A stretch of 7,595 bases of DNA, from the NCBI GenBank assembly GCA_934454745.1, contig CAKSGP010000063.1, positions 1 through 7,595 on the forward strand, read 5' to 3'. This document shows positions 1 to 7,123 of this stretch, one piece after another. A model generated the notes under the pieces. The model worked only from the letters and a program-made list of their open reading frames with translations. It did not search any database and had not been told where the DNA came from. The stretch comes from an uncultured Clostridia bacterium (GTDB taxonomy: Bacteria > Bacillota > Clostridia > UBA1381). Numbering within the stretch: position 1 is the stretch's first letter; every line of letters begins with the position of its first letter. A program made the position numbers and the translations under genes.

Positions 1-1
1 A

Positions 2-796
2 CTTTTAGGAATAAGAAAGGCACTTGGTCTTTATTCAAATTTGCGTCCGTCAATTTTGAAGCCACAGTTAAAGGATGCATCTCCTCTAAAGGATGAAAAG
101 CTTGCAAACGGTCTTAACGTAATGGTTGTACGTGAGCTTACAGGCGGAATTTACTTCGGTGAAAGACGTAATGCCGAGGACGGAAGTTGGGCAAGCGATG
201 AGGAAAAGTACAGCGTAGAGGAGGTTAAGCGTATAGCAAAGATTGCATTTGATACTGCAATGCTCCGTAGTAAGCGCGTTGTATCAGTTGATAAGGCGAA
301 TGTTCTTGACTCATCAAAGCTATGGCGCCGTACAGTCGAGGAGGTCGCGAAGGACTATCCGGAGGTGGAGCTGTCACATATGTATGTTGATAACGCCGCA
401 ATGCAGCTTGCAATTAACCCGGCTCAGTTTGATGTTATCGTAACTTCAAACATATTCGGAGATATTCTCTCAGACCTATCATCTGCAATAGCAGGCTCAA
501 TTGGAATGCTTCCGTCAGCATCTTTGGGTGCAACGAAATGCGGAATGTATGAGCCTATACATGGCTCAGCACCGGATATTGCCGGTCAGGATAAGGCAAA
601 CCCCATTGCTACAATAGTTTCAGCCGCTATGATGCTTGAAATGTCATTCGGCTTGGTAAAAGAAGCAAAAGCAGTAAATGATGCTGTGGATACGGTTTTA
701 GATATGGGATACAGAACACCCGACATATATAGCGAAGGTATGAAAAAGGTAGGCTGTAAAGAAATGGCACAGCTTATTGCCAATGCGATAGCATAA
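2..796 (+). CDS. leuB: 3-isopropylmalate dehydrogenase, 3' part (N-terminus outside window)
   Basis: LeuB oxidatively decarboxylates (2R,3S)-3-isopropylmalate with NAD+ to 2-oxoisocaproate, the third step of leucine biosynthesis, in the cytosol as a dimer. The frame is open from base 2 and reads LLGIRKALGLYSNLRP, the family's substrate-binding segment with its two arginines, so the TTG at 41 is not a start. About 90 N-terminal residues of a roughly 355-residue enzyme are missing. Catalytic elements visible by family knowledge are the Tyr of GGIYFGERR (codon 152-154), the Lys of SVDKANVL (293-295), the Asp of YVDNAAM (389-391) and the two metal-binding Asp of FGDILSD (461-463, 473-475). The NAD-binding signature HGSAPDIAGQDKANP follows. 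No frameshift is seen. It ends 21 nt before the preferred lon start with no terminator between, so the two may be co-transcribed. Upstream leu genes would be expected but are not in the window. Confidence 0.96.
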   Translation, partial: LLGIRKALGLYSNLRPSILKPQLKDASPLKDEKLANGLNVMVVRELTGGIYFGERRNAEDGSWASDEEKYSVEEVKRIAKIAFDTAMLRSKRVVSVDKANVLDSSKLWRRTVEEVAKDYPEVELSHMYVDNAAMQLAINPAQFDVIVTSNIFGDILSDLSSAIAGSIGMLPSASLGATKCGMYEPIHGSAPDIAGQDKANPIATIVSAAMMLEMSFGLVKEAKAVNDAVDTVLDMGYRTPDIYSEGMKKVGCKEMAQLIANAIA

Positions 797-803
797 ATAT
801 TAA

Positions 804-809
804 TTGGAG
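804..809 (+). promoter_or_regulatory. Shine-Dalgarno site deciding the lon start
   Basis: TTGGAG at 804-809 (core GGAG 806-809) lies 8 nt before the TTG codon at 818. The other in-frame candidate, GTG at 809, would overlap this purine-rich core and have no correctly spaced site of its own. The TTG is therefore preferred. Confidence 0.6.
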
Positions 810-817
810 TGAAGGAC

Positions 818-3139
818 TTGGAGAATAAAATACACACATTGCCAACGATTGCTATGCGGGGCCTGGTTGTGTTTCCGAATATGCAACTGAACTTTGATGT
901 TGCACGCAAAGCCTCTGTAAAGGCGATAGAAGCCGCATCACAGGGTGATTCAAGGATTTTTCTTGTTACACAGAAAAAGGCAGAAATAGAAAACCCCCAA
1001 GAGGATGATTTGTATCGTGTCGGTACTATTGTGCATATAAATCAGATAATGCACCTGCCGGGCAACGTTACACGTCTTATTGTTAAGGGTATATCACGGG
1101 GTATTGTACGCGATTATGAAAATAATGAATCCTACATTAAATGTAATGTTGAAGAAATAAATGAGCTTTATTCGGGTGCAACTGAGCTTGATGAAGCATA
1201 TTGCAGACTCTTAAAGCAAAAGCTTGAGGAATACTTTGCTGTAAATCCAAAGCTGCAAGCGGACAGGTTTATGAGTATTATGGATATAAAGCATCTTGGT
1301 CAGCTGTGCGATACGATTTCTGCAATGGTGGATTTTGACACTGACGAAAAGCAAACTCTTTTAAACGAGCTCGACCACCATACCCGTGCAGAAGATCTTT
1401 TGTGCAAGCTTGAAAGGATAATTGATGTTACAGAGCTTGAGCATAAAATTGTCCGTAAAACCCACGAACGCATAAACGAAAATCAGCACGAATACTTTTT
1501 GCGTGAACAGCTTCAGGTGATTGAGGACGAGCTTGGGGATAAGGACGGAATCGGTAAAGAGGCAGAGGAATTCAAGGAAAAAATTGAAAAGCTTCATATA
1601 AAAAAGGAATACAAGGAAAAGCTTTTAAAAGATGTAGGCAGATTTTCAAAGCTTCCGGCTGCAAGTGCAGACAGCGGTGTCATAAGAGAGTATCTTGAAA
1701 CTGTCCTTGATTTGCCCTGGAACAAGGCGAAAAGAGAAAAGTTTGATATAAAAGACGTGAAAAAGGTTCTTGACGAGGACCACTACGGACTTGCAGATGT
1801 TAAGGAGCGGATACTTGAATTCCTTGCGGTACGTAATCTTACAAAAGGAAAGAATACTACTGTTTTGTGCCTTGAAGGACCACCGGGAGTGGGAAAAACC
1901 TCTGTTGCAAAATCCATAGCACGTGCATTGGGCAGAAAATATGTCCGTGTATCCTTGGGCGGAATTCACGATGAGGCAGATATAAGAGGCCACAGAAAGA
2001 CATATATCGGAGCTATGGAGGGCAGAATAATAGCGGCGATGCGTGAGGCGAAGGTGAAAAATCCCGTTATGCTCCTTGACGAGATTGATAAAATGGGAAG
2101 TGACTTTAAAGGTGATCCATCAGCGGCATTGCTCGAGGTCCTTGATAATGAGCAGAACAATGAGTTCCGTGACCATTATGTAGAAGTCCCCTTTGATTTA
2201 TCGGAGGTGCTGTTTATAACAACAGCAAACACCCTTGAAACAATTTCACAGCCGTTACTTGACAGAATGGAAATTATAAATATTCCCGGATATACTGCAA
2301 AGGAAAAATTCTATATAGCAAAAGACTATCTTGTAAAAAAAGCACTCATCAAAACAGGAATGAGTAAGGATAGATTCTCAATAACCGACAGTGCAATAAA
2401 CAAGATTATAGACAGCTATACACGTGAAGCAGGAGTAAGAAAGCTTGAGCAGACTGTTGAATCCCTTATGCGCAAGGCGGCAAAGGAAATCCTTGAATCC
2501 GATTGTGAGAAGGTGTCTGTTACAAAGCGTAACCTTGAAAATTATCTGGGTAAGGAAAAATATCATTTTGATATGATGAATAAAAGGGATGAAATAGGCG
2601 TGGCACGAGGACTTGCGTGGACGAGTGTAGGCGGTGAAACCTTATCCATTGAAGTAAACGTTATGGAGGGAACAGGCAAGGTTGAGCTTACAGGCAAGCT
2701 TGGTGACGTTATGAAGGAGAGCGCAATGGCGGCAATAAGCTACATTCGCTCTAAAGCCGATGAGTTTAAGATAGAAAGCGATTTCTACAAAACAAAGGAT
2801 ATACATATTCACGTGCCTGAGGGTGCAGTGCCCAAGGACGGACCCTCTGCAGGAATAACAATGGCTACGGCTGTTGTATCGTCACTTTCAAATGTTCCTG
2901 TAAGACGTGACGTTGCAATGACGGGCGAAATAACCTTGAGAGGAAAGGTTTTGCCCATAGGCGGGCTTAAAGAGAAGTCTATGGCAGCATACCGTGCAGG
3001 AATAAGGACGGTTATTATACCCGGTGAGAATGAACGCGATATTGAAGAAATTCCGCCAGAGATACGTGATGAAATCAGCTTTATCCCTGTAACCGATATG
3101 AGGGCGGTTCTTGATAACGCATTAAGAAAGGATAATTAA
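818..3139 (+). CDS. lon: ATP-dependent protease La (LonA), full length
   Basis: LonA is a cytosolic homo-hexameric AAA+ serine protease that degrades misfolded proteins and selected regulators. With the TTG start at 818 it has 773 residues, close to the usual 770-810; the alternative GTG at 809 adds three. Domain order is complete. The N-terminal LON substrate-binding domain (TLPTIAMRGLVVFP, about residues 5-200) is followed by a helical, probably coiled-coil linker with HEYFLREQL. The AAA+ module has Walker A GPPGVGKTS (G354, K360), Walker B MLLDEIDK (D421, E422), sensor 1 FITTAN and a sensor-2-like REAGVRKLEQ. The C-terminal protease domain carries the Ser-Lys dyad: S677 in PKDGPSAG and K720 in GGLKEKS. 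All catalytic residues are present. It starts just after leuB and is followed 2 nt later by ysxC, the lon-ysxC order known from Bacillus. No CIRCE or heat-shock operator is seen before it. Confidence 0.97.
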   Translation: MENKIHTLPTIAMRGLVVFPNMQLNFDVARKASVKAIEAASQGDSRIFLVTQKKAEIENPQEDDLYRVGTIVHINQIMHLPGNVTRLIVKGISRGIVRDYENNESYIKCNVEEINELYSGATELDEAYCRLLKQKLEEYFAVNPKLQADRFMSIMDIKHLGQLCDTISAMVDFDTDEKQTLLNELDHHTRAEDLLCKLERIIDVTELEHKIVRKTHERINENQHEYFLREQLQVIEDELGDKDGIGKEAEEFKEKIEKLHIKKEYKEKLLKDVGRFSKLPAASADSGVIREYLETVLDLPWNKAKREKFDIKDVKKVLDEDHYGLADVKERILEFLAVRNLTKGKNTTVLCLEGPPGVGKTSVAKSIARALGRKYVRVSLGGIHDEADIRGHRKTYIGAMEGRIIAAMREAKVKNPVMLLDEIDKMGSDFKGDPSAALLEVLDNEQNNEFRDHYVEVPFDLSEVLFITTANTLETISQPLLDRMEIINIPGYTAKEKFYIAKDYLVKKALIKTGMSKDRFSITDSAINKIIDSYTREAGVRKLEQTVESLMRKAAKEILESDCEKVSVTKRNLENYLGKEKYHFDMMNKRDEIGVARGLAWTSVGGETLSIEVNVMEGTGKVELTGKLGDVMKESAMAAISYIRSKADEFKIESDFYKTKDIHIHVPEGAVPKDGPSAGITMATAVVSSLSNVPVRRDVAMTGEITLRGKVLPIGGLKEKSMAAYRAGIRTVIIPGENERDIEEIPPEIRDEISFIPVTDMRAVLDNALRKDN

Positions 3140-3141
3140 TA

Positions 3142-3762
3142 ATGATTACAGGAATTAATTTTCAGAATGCTGAATTTGAAAAATCTGCTGTGGCAAAGGA
3201 CCAATATCCAAAATCGGATATGCTCGAATTTGCCTTTGCAGGACGTTCAAATGTAGGGAAATCGTCAATGATAAATAAGGTACTTAACCGTAAATCCCTT
3301 GCACGTGTTTCGGGGACACCGGGAAAGACTATAACGATTAACTTCTATAATATAGATAAGAAAATATATCTTGTTGACCTTCCCGGCTATGGCTATGCAA
3401 AAAGGTCAAAGGAGGAGGTTGCAAAATGGGGCAGTATGATGGAGGACTATCTTGCAAACCGAGAGCAGCTTGTTCAGACAATACTCTTAGTTGACAGCCG
3501 TCACACCCCCACTGTCCAGGACCTTCAAATGGCAGAGTGGATACGCCACTATCACGATCGCTTGGTGGTTATTGCAACAAAGGTGGATAAGCTGAAAAAA
3601 AGCGAGATTGACGCACGTTTAGACAATATTGCAGATACCTTAGAGCTTACAGAGGATGATATTCTTATTCCGTTCTCAACTAACTCCGATGAGGGAAAAG
3701 AGCTTGTAATAGATTTGCTGCATCTGATGCGTGAGGGAGTGTTGCTTCCCTATGAGGAATAA
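3142..3762 (+). CDS. ysxC: Ribosome biogenesis GTP-binding protein YsxC/EngB
   Basis: This is a small cytosolic TrmE-Era-EngA-EngB-Septin family GTPase of 206 residues, the normal size. In Bacillus it is essential and acts late in 50S subunit assembly. All G motifs are visible: G1 GRSNVGKSS (34-42), the switch region around SGTPGKT with T59 as the likely G2 residue, G3 DLPGYGYA (79-86), G4 TKVDK (146-150) and a G5-like STNSDEG near residue 180. The ATG at 3142 is 2 nt after the lon stop, with GAAAGGA (3126-3132) nine nt upstream inside the lon 3' end. Translation is therefore likely coupled or at least co-transcriptional with lon. The stop codon lies at the base of the following terminator hairpin, so this is the last gene of the unit. 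The synonyms ysxC, engB and yihA refer to the same family. Confidence 0.96.
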   Translation: MITGINFQNAEFEKSAVAKDQYPKSDMLEFAFAGRSNVGKSSMINKVLNRKSLARVSGTPGKTITINFYNIDKKIYLVDLPGYGYAKRSKEEVAKWGSMMEDYLANREQLVQTILLVDSRHTPTVQDLQMAEWIRHYHDRLVVIATKVDKLKKSEIDARLDNIADTLELTEDDILIPFSTNSDEGKELVIDLLHLMREGVLLPYEE

Positions 3763-3805
3763 AAAATCGAGTTGTGTTGCGTAACGCAACACAATTCGAT
3801 TTTTT
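3761..3805 (+). terminator. Rho-independent terminator closing the lon-ysxC unit, probably bidirectional
   Basis: The arms at 3761-3781 and 3785-3805 pair over 21 positions with one G:U wobble and a three-base loop (TAA, 3782-3784). The 3' arm ends in six T and the 5' arm begins with six A, so it could also work on the opposite strand. The 5' arm includes the last two bases of the ysxC stop codon. Confidence 0.93.
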
Positions 3806-3820
3806 ACAAATACGCTTTCA

Positions 3821-3884
3821 TTTTGTTACAATTGTATTAAAATATAGAAAAACTATTGATTTTTTGTAAATAATGTATTAAAAT
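3821..3884 (+). repeat. Tandem imperfect 23-nt direct repeat in the permease promoter region
   Basis: The segments 3821-3843 and 3862-3884 match at 19 of 23 positions and lie 41 nt apart, start to start. Both end in the identical 11-mer TGTATTAAAAT. Each copy supplies a TAAAAT -10-like hexamer. The upstream copy has only a poor -35 (CTTTCA, 3815-3820). This could be a duplicated promoter or a repeated protein-binding site. Confidence 0.55.
3856..3884 (+). promoter_or_regulatory. Sigma-A-type promoter for the purine permease
   Basis: TTGATT (3856-3861) and TAAAAT (3879-3884) are separated by 17 nt in A/T-rich DNA right after a terminator. The predicted transcription start is near 3891, giving a leader of about 27 nt. 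That is too short for a purine riboswitch. The -10 region is the downstream copy of a tandem 23-nt repeat. The call rests on motif match only. Confidence 0.6.
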
Positions 3885-3917
3885 GAAATTACCATAAAAA
3901 AACAAAGGAGAACGAAT

Positions 3918-5279
3918 ATGGAAAAATTATTCAAACTCAGAGAGAATGGTACAAATGTTAAAACTGAGATTATTGCCGGTATAACAACATTCCTTGCAAT
4001 GTCATATATACTTGCAGTAAACCCGGGCTATTTTGGAGCAATTCCTGGCGCATCAAGTGCAGCTGTATTTATGGCAACAGCACTTTCAGCGGCAATAGCA
4101 ACATTGTGTATGGCATTCTTTGCAAACTATCCTGTTGCACTTGCATCAGGTATGGGTCTTAACGCATTCTTCGCATTTACTGTATGCGGATCAATGGGTT
4201 ATTCCTATGAAGTGGCACTTACTGCAATACTTGTTGAAGGTATAATATTTATGATACTTTCACTGTTCAGATTCCGTGAGGCGCTTGTAAACAAAATCCC
4301 CAACAACCTAAAGTTTGGTATAACAGCAGGTATCGGCTTGTTTATAGCGATAATTGCACTTATAAATGCAAATATCGTTGTTAAGAGCGATGCTACAACT
4401 GTTGCACTTGGTAACATTGGTTCAGCTCCGGTTGTTCTGGCACTTGTAGGTCTTTTGATCATAGGTGTGTTCCAGCACTACAAGGTTCCGGGCGGAATTT
4501 TACTTGGTATTCTTGCAACCTGGGTACTTGGCATAGTTGCTGAGCTTGTTGGTTGGTACGTTCCCGATCCTGCAAATGGTGTTTATTCTGTAATCCCCAG
4601 CATGACTTGGGAGTCAATCAAGGCAAACTTTGCAGCTCCTGCAATGTTCAGATTTGACTTCGGATTTATAGTTAATAACATAGCAAACTTTGCACTTATT
4701 ACATTTACATTCTTGTACACAGATATCTTTGATACTGTTGGTACACTAATCGGTGTTGCAGAGAAGGGAAATCTTCTTGACAAAAATGGCGAGCTTCCCA
4801 AGGCTAAGGGCGCTCTTATGGCAGATGCTGTCGGTACAGTTGTAGGTGCTTGTATGGGTACATCAACGGTTACAAGCTATGTTGAGTCAAGCGCAGGTGT
4901 TGCAGCAGGCGGTAGAACAGGTCTTACAGCAGTAACAACAGCTGTTATGTTCTTAATAGCAATCGTATTTGCACCTATATTCCTTGCAATACCTGGATTT
5001 GCAACAACACCGGCTATGCTTTATGTTGGTCTTCTGATGCTTTCATCAATTAAGAAGGTTAGCTTCGACGGCGATATTGCTGATACAATCGGTGCATTCC
5101 TTGCAATCATTATGATGCCTTTAACATATTCAATTGCAAACGGTATAATGTTTGGTATTCTTGCATGGGTTATCTTGAAGCTTGTTACAGGCAAGGCTAA
5201 AGATATAAGTGCAGTTATGTGGGTATCAGTTGTTCTATTTGCAGTATATATCGTACTAAAGGCAATGGGACTTGCATAA
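3918..5279 (+). CDS. NCS2/AzgA-type purine (guanine/hypoxanthine) permease, PbuG-like
   Basis: This 453-residue polytopic membrane protein belongs to the AzgA branch of the NCS2 nucleobase transporters, which import guanine, hypoxanthine or adenine, probably with protons. Family hallmarks are the N-terminal FKLRENGTNVKTEIIAGITT followed by TFLAMSYILAVNP, the segment NKIPNNLKFGITAGIGLF, a TM8-type DIFDTVGTLIG with acidic residues D269 and D272, and a TM10-type GTSTVTSYVESSAG with E323. Acidic residues in these two segments are known to be important for substrate binding in AzgA relatives. Hydrophobic segments along the chain are consistent with the family's 14-helix fold, including re-entrant helices. 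AAAGGAG (3904-3910) lies 7 nt before the ATG. It has its own promoter and two terminators, so it is probably monocistronic. Substrate preference among purines cannot be read from sequence, so no symbol is given; pbuG or pbuO would be the nearest names. Confidence 0.92.
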   Translation: MEKLFKLRENGTNVKTEIIAGITTFLAMSYILAVNPGYFGAIPGASSAAVFMATALSAAIATLCMAFFANYPVALASGMGLNAFFAFTVCGSMGYSYEVALTAILVEGIIFMILSLFRFREALVNKIPNNLKFGITAGIGLFIAIIALINANIVVKSDATTVALGNIGSAPVVLALVGLLIIGVFQHYKVPGGILLGILATWVLGIVAELVGWYVPDPANGVYSVIPSMTWESIKANFAAPAMFRFDFGFIVNNIANFALITFTFLYTDIFDTVGTLIGVAEKGNLLDKNGELPKAKGALMADAVGTVVGACMGTSTVTSYVESSAGVAAGGRTGLTAVTTAVMFLIAIVFAPIFLAIPGFATTPAMLYVGLLMLSSIKKVSFDGDIADTIGAFLAIIMMPLTYSIANGIMFGILAWVILKLVTGKAKDISAVMWVSVVLFAVYIVLKAMGLA

Positions 5280-5300
5280 TATAATTAAAAAAATAAATAT

Positions 5301-5319
5301 CCCCCCGTATAACGGGGGG
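5301..5319 (+). terminator. GC-rich hairpin, likely permease terminator
   Basis: CCCCCCGT (5301-5308) pairs perfectly with ACGGGGGG (5312-5319) around an ATA loop. The following tract TATTTCGTTAT is only moderately T-rich, so termination may be partial. A second, stronger terminator lies just downstream. Confidence 0.75.
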
Positions 5320-5335
5320 TATTTCGTTATACAAT

Positions 5336-5366
5336 AAAAACGGCTAGATTTTTCTATGCCGTTTTT
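5336..5366 (+). terminator. Second Rho-independent terminator after the permease gene
   Basis: AAAAACGGC (5336-5344) pairs with GCCGTTTTT (5358-5366). The inner TAGA/TCTA pairs enclose a TTTT loop, with one bulged T at 5357. A run of six T follows GCCG. The A-run on the left makes it potentially bidirectional. It insulates the hrcA operon from upstream transcription. Confidence 0.88.
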
Positions 5367-5419
5367 TGTGTTTAAAAAAACTGATTTATGAATAAAATAT
5401 TAAAATTAGTATAAAATAC

Positions 5420-5448
5420 TTGACAAAGCAAGTAAAAAGTGGTATCTT
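5420..5448 (+). promoter_or_regulatory. Sigma-A promoter of the hrcA-grpE-dnaK operon
   Basis: A consensus -35 TTGACA (5420-5425) and a -10 TATCTT (5443-5448) are separated by 17 nt, preceded by A/T-rich DNA. The expected start near 5455 puts CIRCE in the initially transcribed region, the usual arrangement for HrcA-controlled operons. Confidence 0.85.
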
Positions 5449-5459
5449 ATATATGATTG

Positions 5460-5486
5460 TTAGCACTCGATAGTTTTGAGTGCTAA
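5460..5486 (+). promoter_or_regulatory. CIRCE operator (HrcA binding site), perfect match
   Basis: TTAGCACTC (5460-5468), a 9-nt spacer and GAGTGCTAA (5478-5486) match the CIRCE consensus with no mismatch. HrcA dimers bind this inverted repeat and repress the operon. Heat stress lowers HrcA activity because GroE is occupied with unfolded protein (established in Bacillus). It lies 12 nt past the -10 box and 48 nt before hrcA. Confidence 0.98.
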
Positions 5487-5534
5487 CAAAAGGAGAAAAA
5501 GGCTTACGCCGTTTGCAAAGGAGGCGGTGGAAAA

Positions 5535-6572
5535 ATGGAGCTTAGCGACAGAAAAAAGCTTATATTACAGGCGATTATTGATGAATATATTGTATCGGCA
5601 GAGCCGGTTGGATCCCGTGCCATATCCAAAAAGAATGAACTTGGCCTTTCAAGTGCTACCATTCGTAATGAGATGGCAGACCTTGAGGAAATGGGATATC
5701 TTATTCAGCCTCACACGTCAGCCGGCAGAATTCCGTCCGATGTGGGATACCGTTTTTACGTAAATTCGCTTATGCACCGCTACAAAATTGGTGTTGAGGC
5801 GATTGAACAGCTTCAAAAAGAGCTTGCAGGCAGAATAACACGGCTTGACAGAGCCGTTATGCGTGCAGGGTATCTTGCGGCGGCAATGACCGATTATACT
5901 ACAGTAATAACATCACCGGTGGGTGAGAGGACAGAGATTAAAAAGCTGGACCTTGTACCCATTGCAGATGATGCCATTATGCTTATAATCGTCACACGTT
6001 CTGTAAAAAGCAGAGTTATAAAGGCTAACCTGAGCACAGGGGAATGCAGTGCATTTGCTAATGTATTAAATTCTGTCCTTGCAGATAAAACATCTGATGA
6101 AATCAATTATGAAACAATAAGAGAGATTGAAAATATCTGTTCGGATAAACTCAAAATTGAGCCGAAAACGATTATAAACGTTCTTAACTTTGTTTATGAA
6201 AGCGTTTCGGAGCTTGATGACGGCGAAATATATGTAGAAAATGCAAAATCAATATTAAAGTATCCCGAATACCGTGATGTTGATAAGGCACGTGAAATAT
6301 TCAGCTTCCTTGAAGACAAAAGCAATCTTAAAAAGCTTATTGCCCAAAACGGCAGCGACGGGGTACGTGCAACAATCGGCAGGGAGAATGAGCCTGAAAT
6401 ATTAAAGGATTGTTCACTTGTAACGGTAAATTATTCACTTGACGGCAATGCAGTGGGCAAAATCGGAGTTATTGGTCCGAAACGAATGAATTATTCCCAG
6501 GTGTTTGCCAGTCTTGATCTTATATCAAAGGAAATTGATAAACTCATCGGATATATTTCAGATGATGACTGA
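5535..6572 (+). CDS. hrcA: Heat-inducible transcriptional repressor HrcA
   Basis: HrcA is the cytosolic repressor of class I heat-shock genes and binds CIRCE, one perfect copy of which lies just upstream, so the gene is autoregulated. The 345-residue protein has the usual length. The N-terminal winged helix-turn-helix includes EPVGSRAIS (23-31), the recognition region LSSATIRNEMADLEEMGYL (38-56) and the wing HTSAGRIPS (60-68). A GAF-like middle domain with an inserted dimerisation segment follows. The C-terminal family signature GVIGPKRMNY is at 311-320. The ATG at 5535 has AAAGGAGG (5517-5524) ten nt upstream. A longer frame beginning upstream at 5476 is in another phase and is not the gene. 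It is first in the operon hrcA-grpE-dnaK, with 23 nt between its stop and the grpE ATG. No missing domains or frameshift are seen. Confidence 0.97.
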   Translation: MELSDRKKLILQAIIDEYIVSAEPVGSRAISKKNELGLSSATIRNEMADLEEMGYLIQPHTSAGRIPSDVGYRFYVNSLMHRYKIGVEAIEQLQKELAGRITRLDRAVMRAGYLAAAMTDYTTVITSPVGERTEIKKLDLVPIADDAIMLIIVTRSVKSRVIKANLSTGECSAFANVLNSVLADKTSDEINYETIREIENICSDKLKIEPKTIINVLNFVYESVSELDDGEIYVENAKSILKYPEYRDVDKAREIFSFLEDKSNLKKLIAQNGSDGVRATIGRENEPEILKDCSLVTVNYSLDGNAVGKIGVIGPKRMNYSQVFASLDLISKEIDKLIGYISDDD

Positions 6573-6595
6573 TAACATTGAAAGGAGGCGAAGTG

Positions 6596-7123
6596 ATGTC
6601 TGAGAATAAAGAAAAATTAGAAAATCTCGAGGAGCAGGAGGTTACACAAACAGAGGAACCTGAGACTGCACCCACAGAGGAGGAAAAACTTCAAAAGGAA
6701 TTAGATGAGCTTAATGATAAATACTTAAGACTTATGTCTGAATATGCAAATTATCAAAACCGAACCACAAAAGAGAAAGCGGCACGATATGCTGATGCAA
6801 TAGTAGATGCGGTTAAAGAGCTGTTGCCCATAGGCGACAATTTGGAAAGAGCATTAAAAACAGAAGTTACATCAGAGGATGCAATTAAGTTCAAAGAAGG
6901 TATAGAAATGGTTATGAAGCAGTTTAATGACTGCCTCGAAAAGCTTCACGTAAAACCCATTGAGGCGGAGGGTGAACAGTTTGATCCAAACTTCCATAAC
7001 GCTGTAATGCACATTGAGGATGAATCAATTGATGATAATACAGTAGTTGAGGATTTAATGCGTGGCTATATATATAACGACGAAAGAGTAGTGCGTCACA
7101 GTATGGTTAAAGTAGCCAACTGA
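6596..7123 (+). CDS. grpE: Nucleotide exchange factor GrpE (Hsp70 cofactor)
   Basis: GrpE is a cytosolic homodimer that releases ADP from DnaK and so drives its chaperone cycle. The ATG at 6596 is chosen because AAAGGAGG (6581-6588) lies 7 nt upstream. The open frame reaches back to a TTG at 6578, but that start would place the Shine-Dalgarno inside the coding region. The 175-residue product has a disordered acidic N-terminus rich in Glu and Thr (about 1-32), then a long helix likely to form the dimer coiled coil (KLQKELDELNDKYLRLMSEYANYQNR). A central helical region and the C-terminal beta domain follow, with the family motif FDPNFHNAVMHIED (129-142) and ending in VVRHSMVKVAN. The segment GYIYNDERVV has a shorter, less typical form of the usual GYKLxDRVIR. 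It is second in the CIRCE-controlled operon. The stop codon lies inside the left repeat of the intergenic palindrome. Confidence 0.96.
   Translation: MSENKEKLENLEEQEVTQTEEPETAPTEEEKLQKELDELNDKYLRLMSEYANYQNRTTKEKAARYADAIVDAVKELLPIGDNLERALKTEVTSEDAIKFKEGIEMVMKQFNDCLEKLHVKPIEAEGEQFDPNFHNAVMHIEDESIDDNTVVEDLMRGYIYNDERVVRHSMVKVAN

Noticed and set aside
41..796. leuB taken as a complete short gene starting at TTG 41
   Set aside because: The frame is open to the window edge and the residues before position 41 (LLGIRKALGLYSN) match the LeuB family, so the gene is only cut by the window.
586..909. 107-codon minus-strand open frame spanning the leuB-lon junction
   Set aside because: It is antisense to two well-supported genes, the protein has no recognisable motif, and no promoter or Shine-Dalgarno is seen. 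Long antisense frames are common in such coding DNA.
1646..1993. 115-codon minus-strand open frame inside lon
   Set aside because: It is a shadow of the conserved lon AAA+ region with an unconvincing Cys- and Ser-rich translation.
3769..3797. The TTGTGTTGCG/CGCAACACAA palindrome as a regulator binding site
   Set aside because: It is continuous with the flanking A-run and T-run pairing and lies right after a stop codon, which fits a terminator better than an operator.
5476..5763. 95-codon + strand open frame starting inside CIRCE and overlapping the hrcA start in another phase
   Set aside because: It starts within the operator, has no ribosome binding site, and its product resembles nothing known. 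The overlapping hrcA frame is a clear full-length family member.
6578..6598. TTG 6578 or GTG 6593 as the grpE start
   Set aside because: TTG 6578 would put AAAGGAGG inside the gene. GTG 6593 is spaced only 4 nt from it. ATG 6596 has the right codon and spacing.
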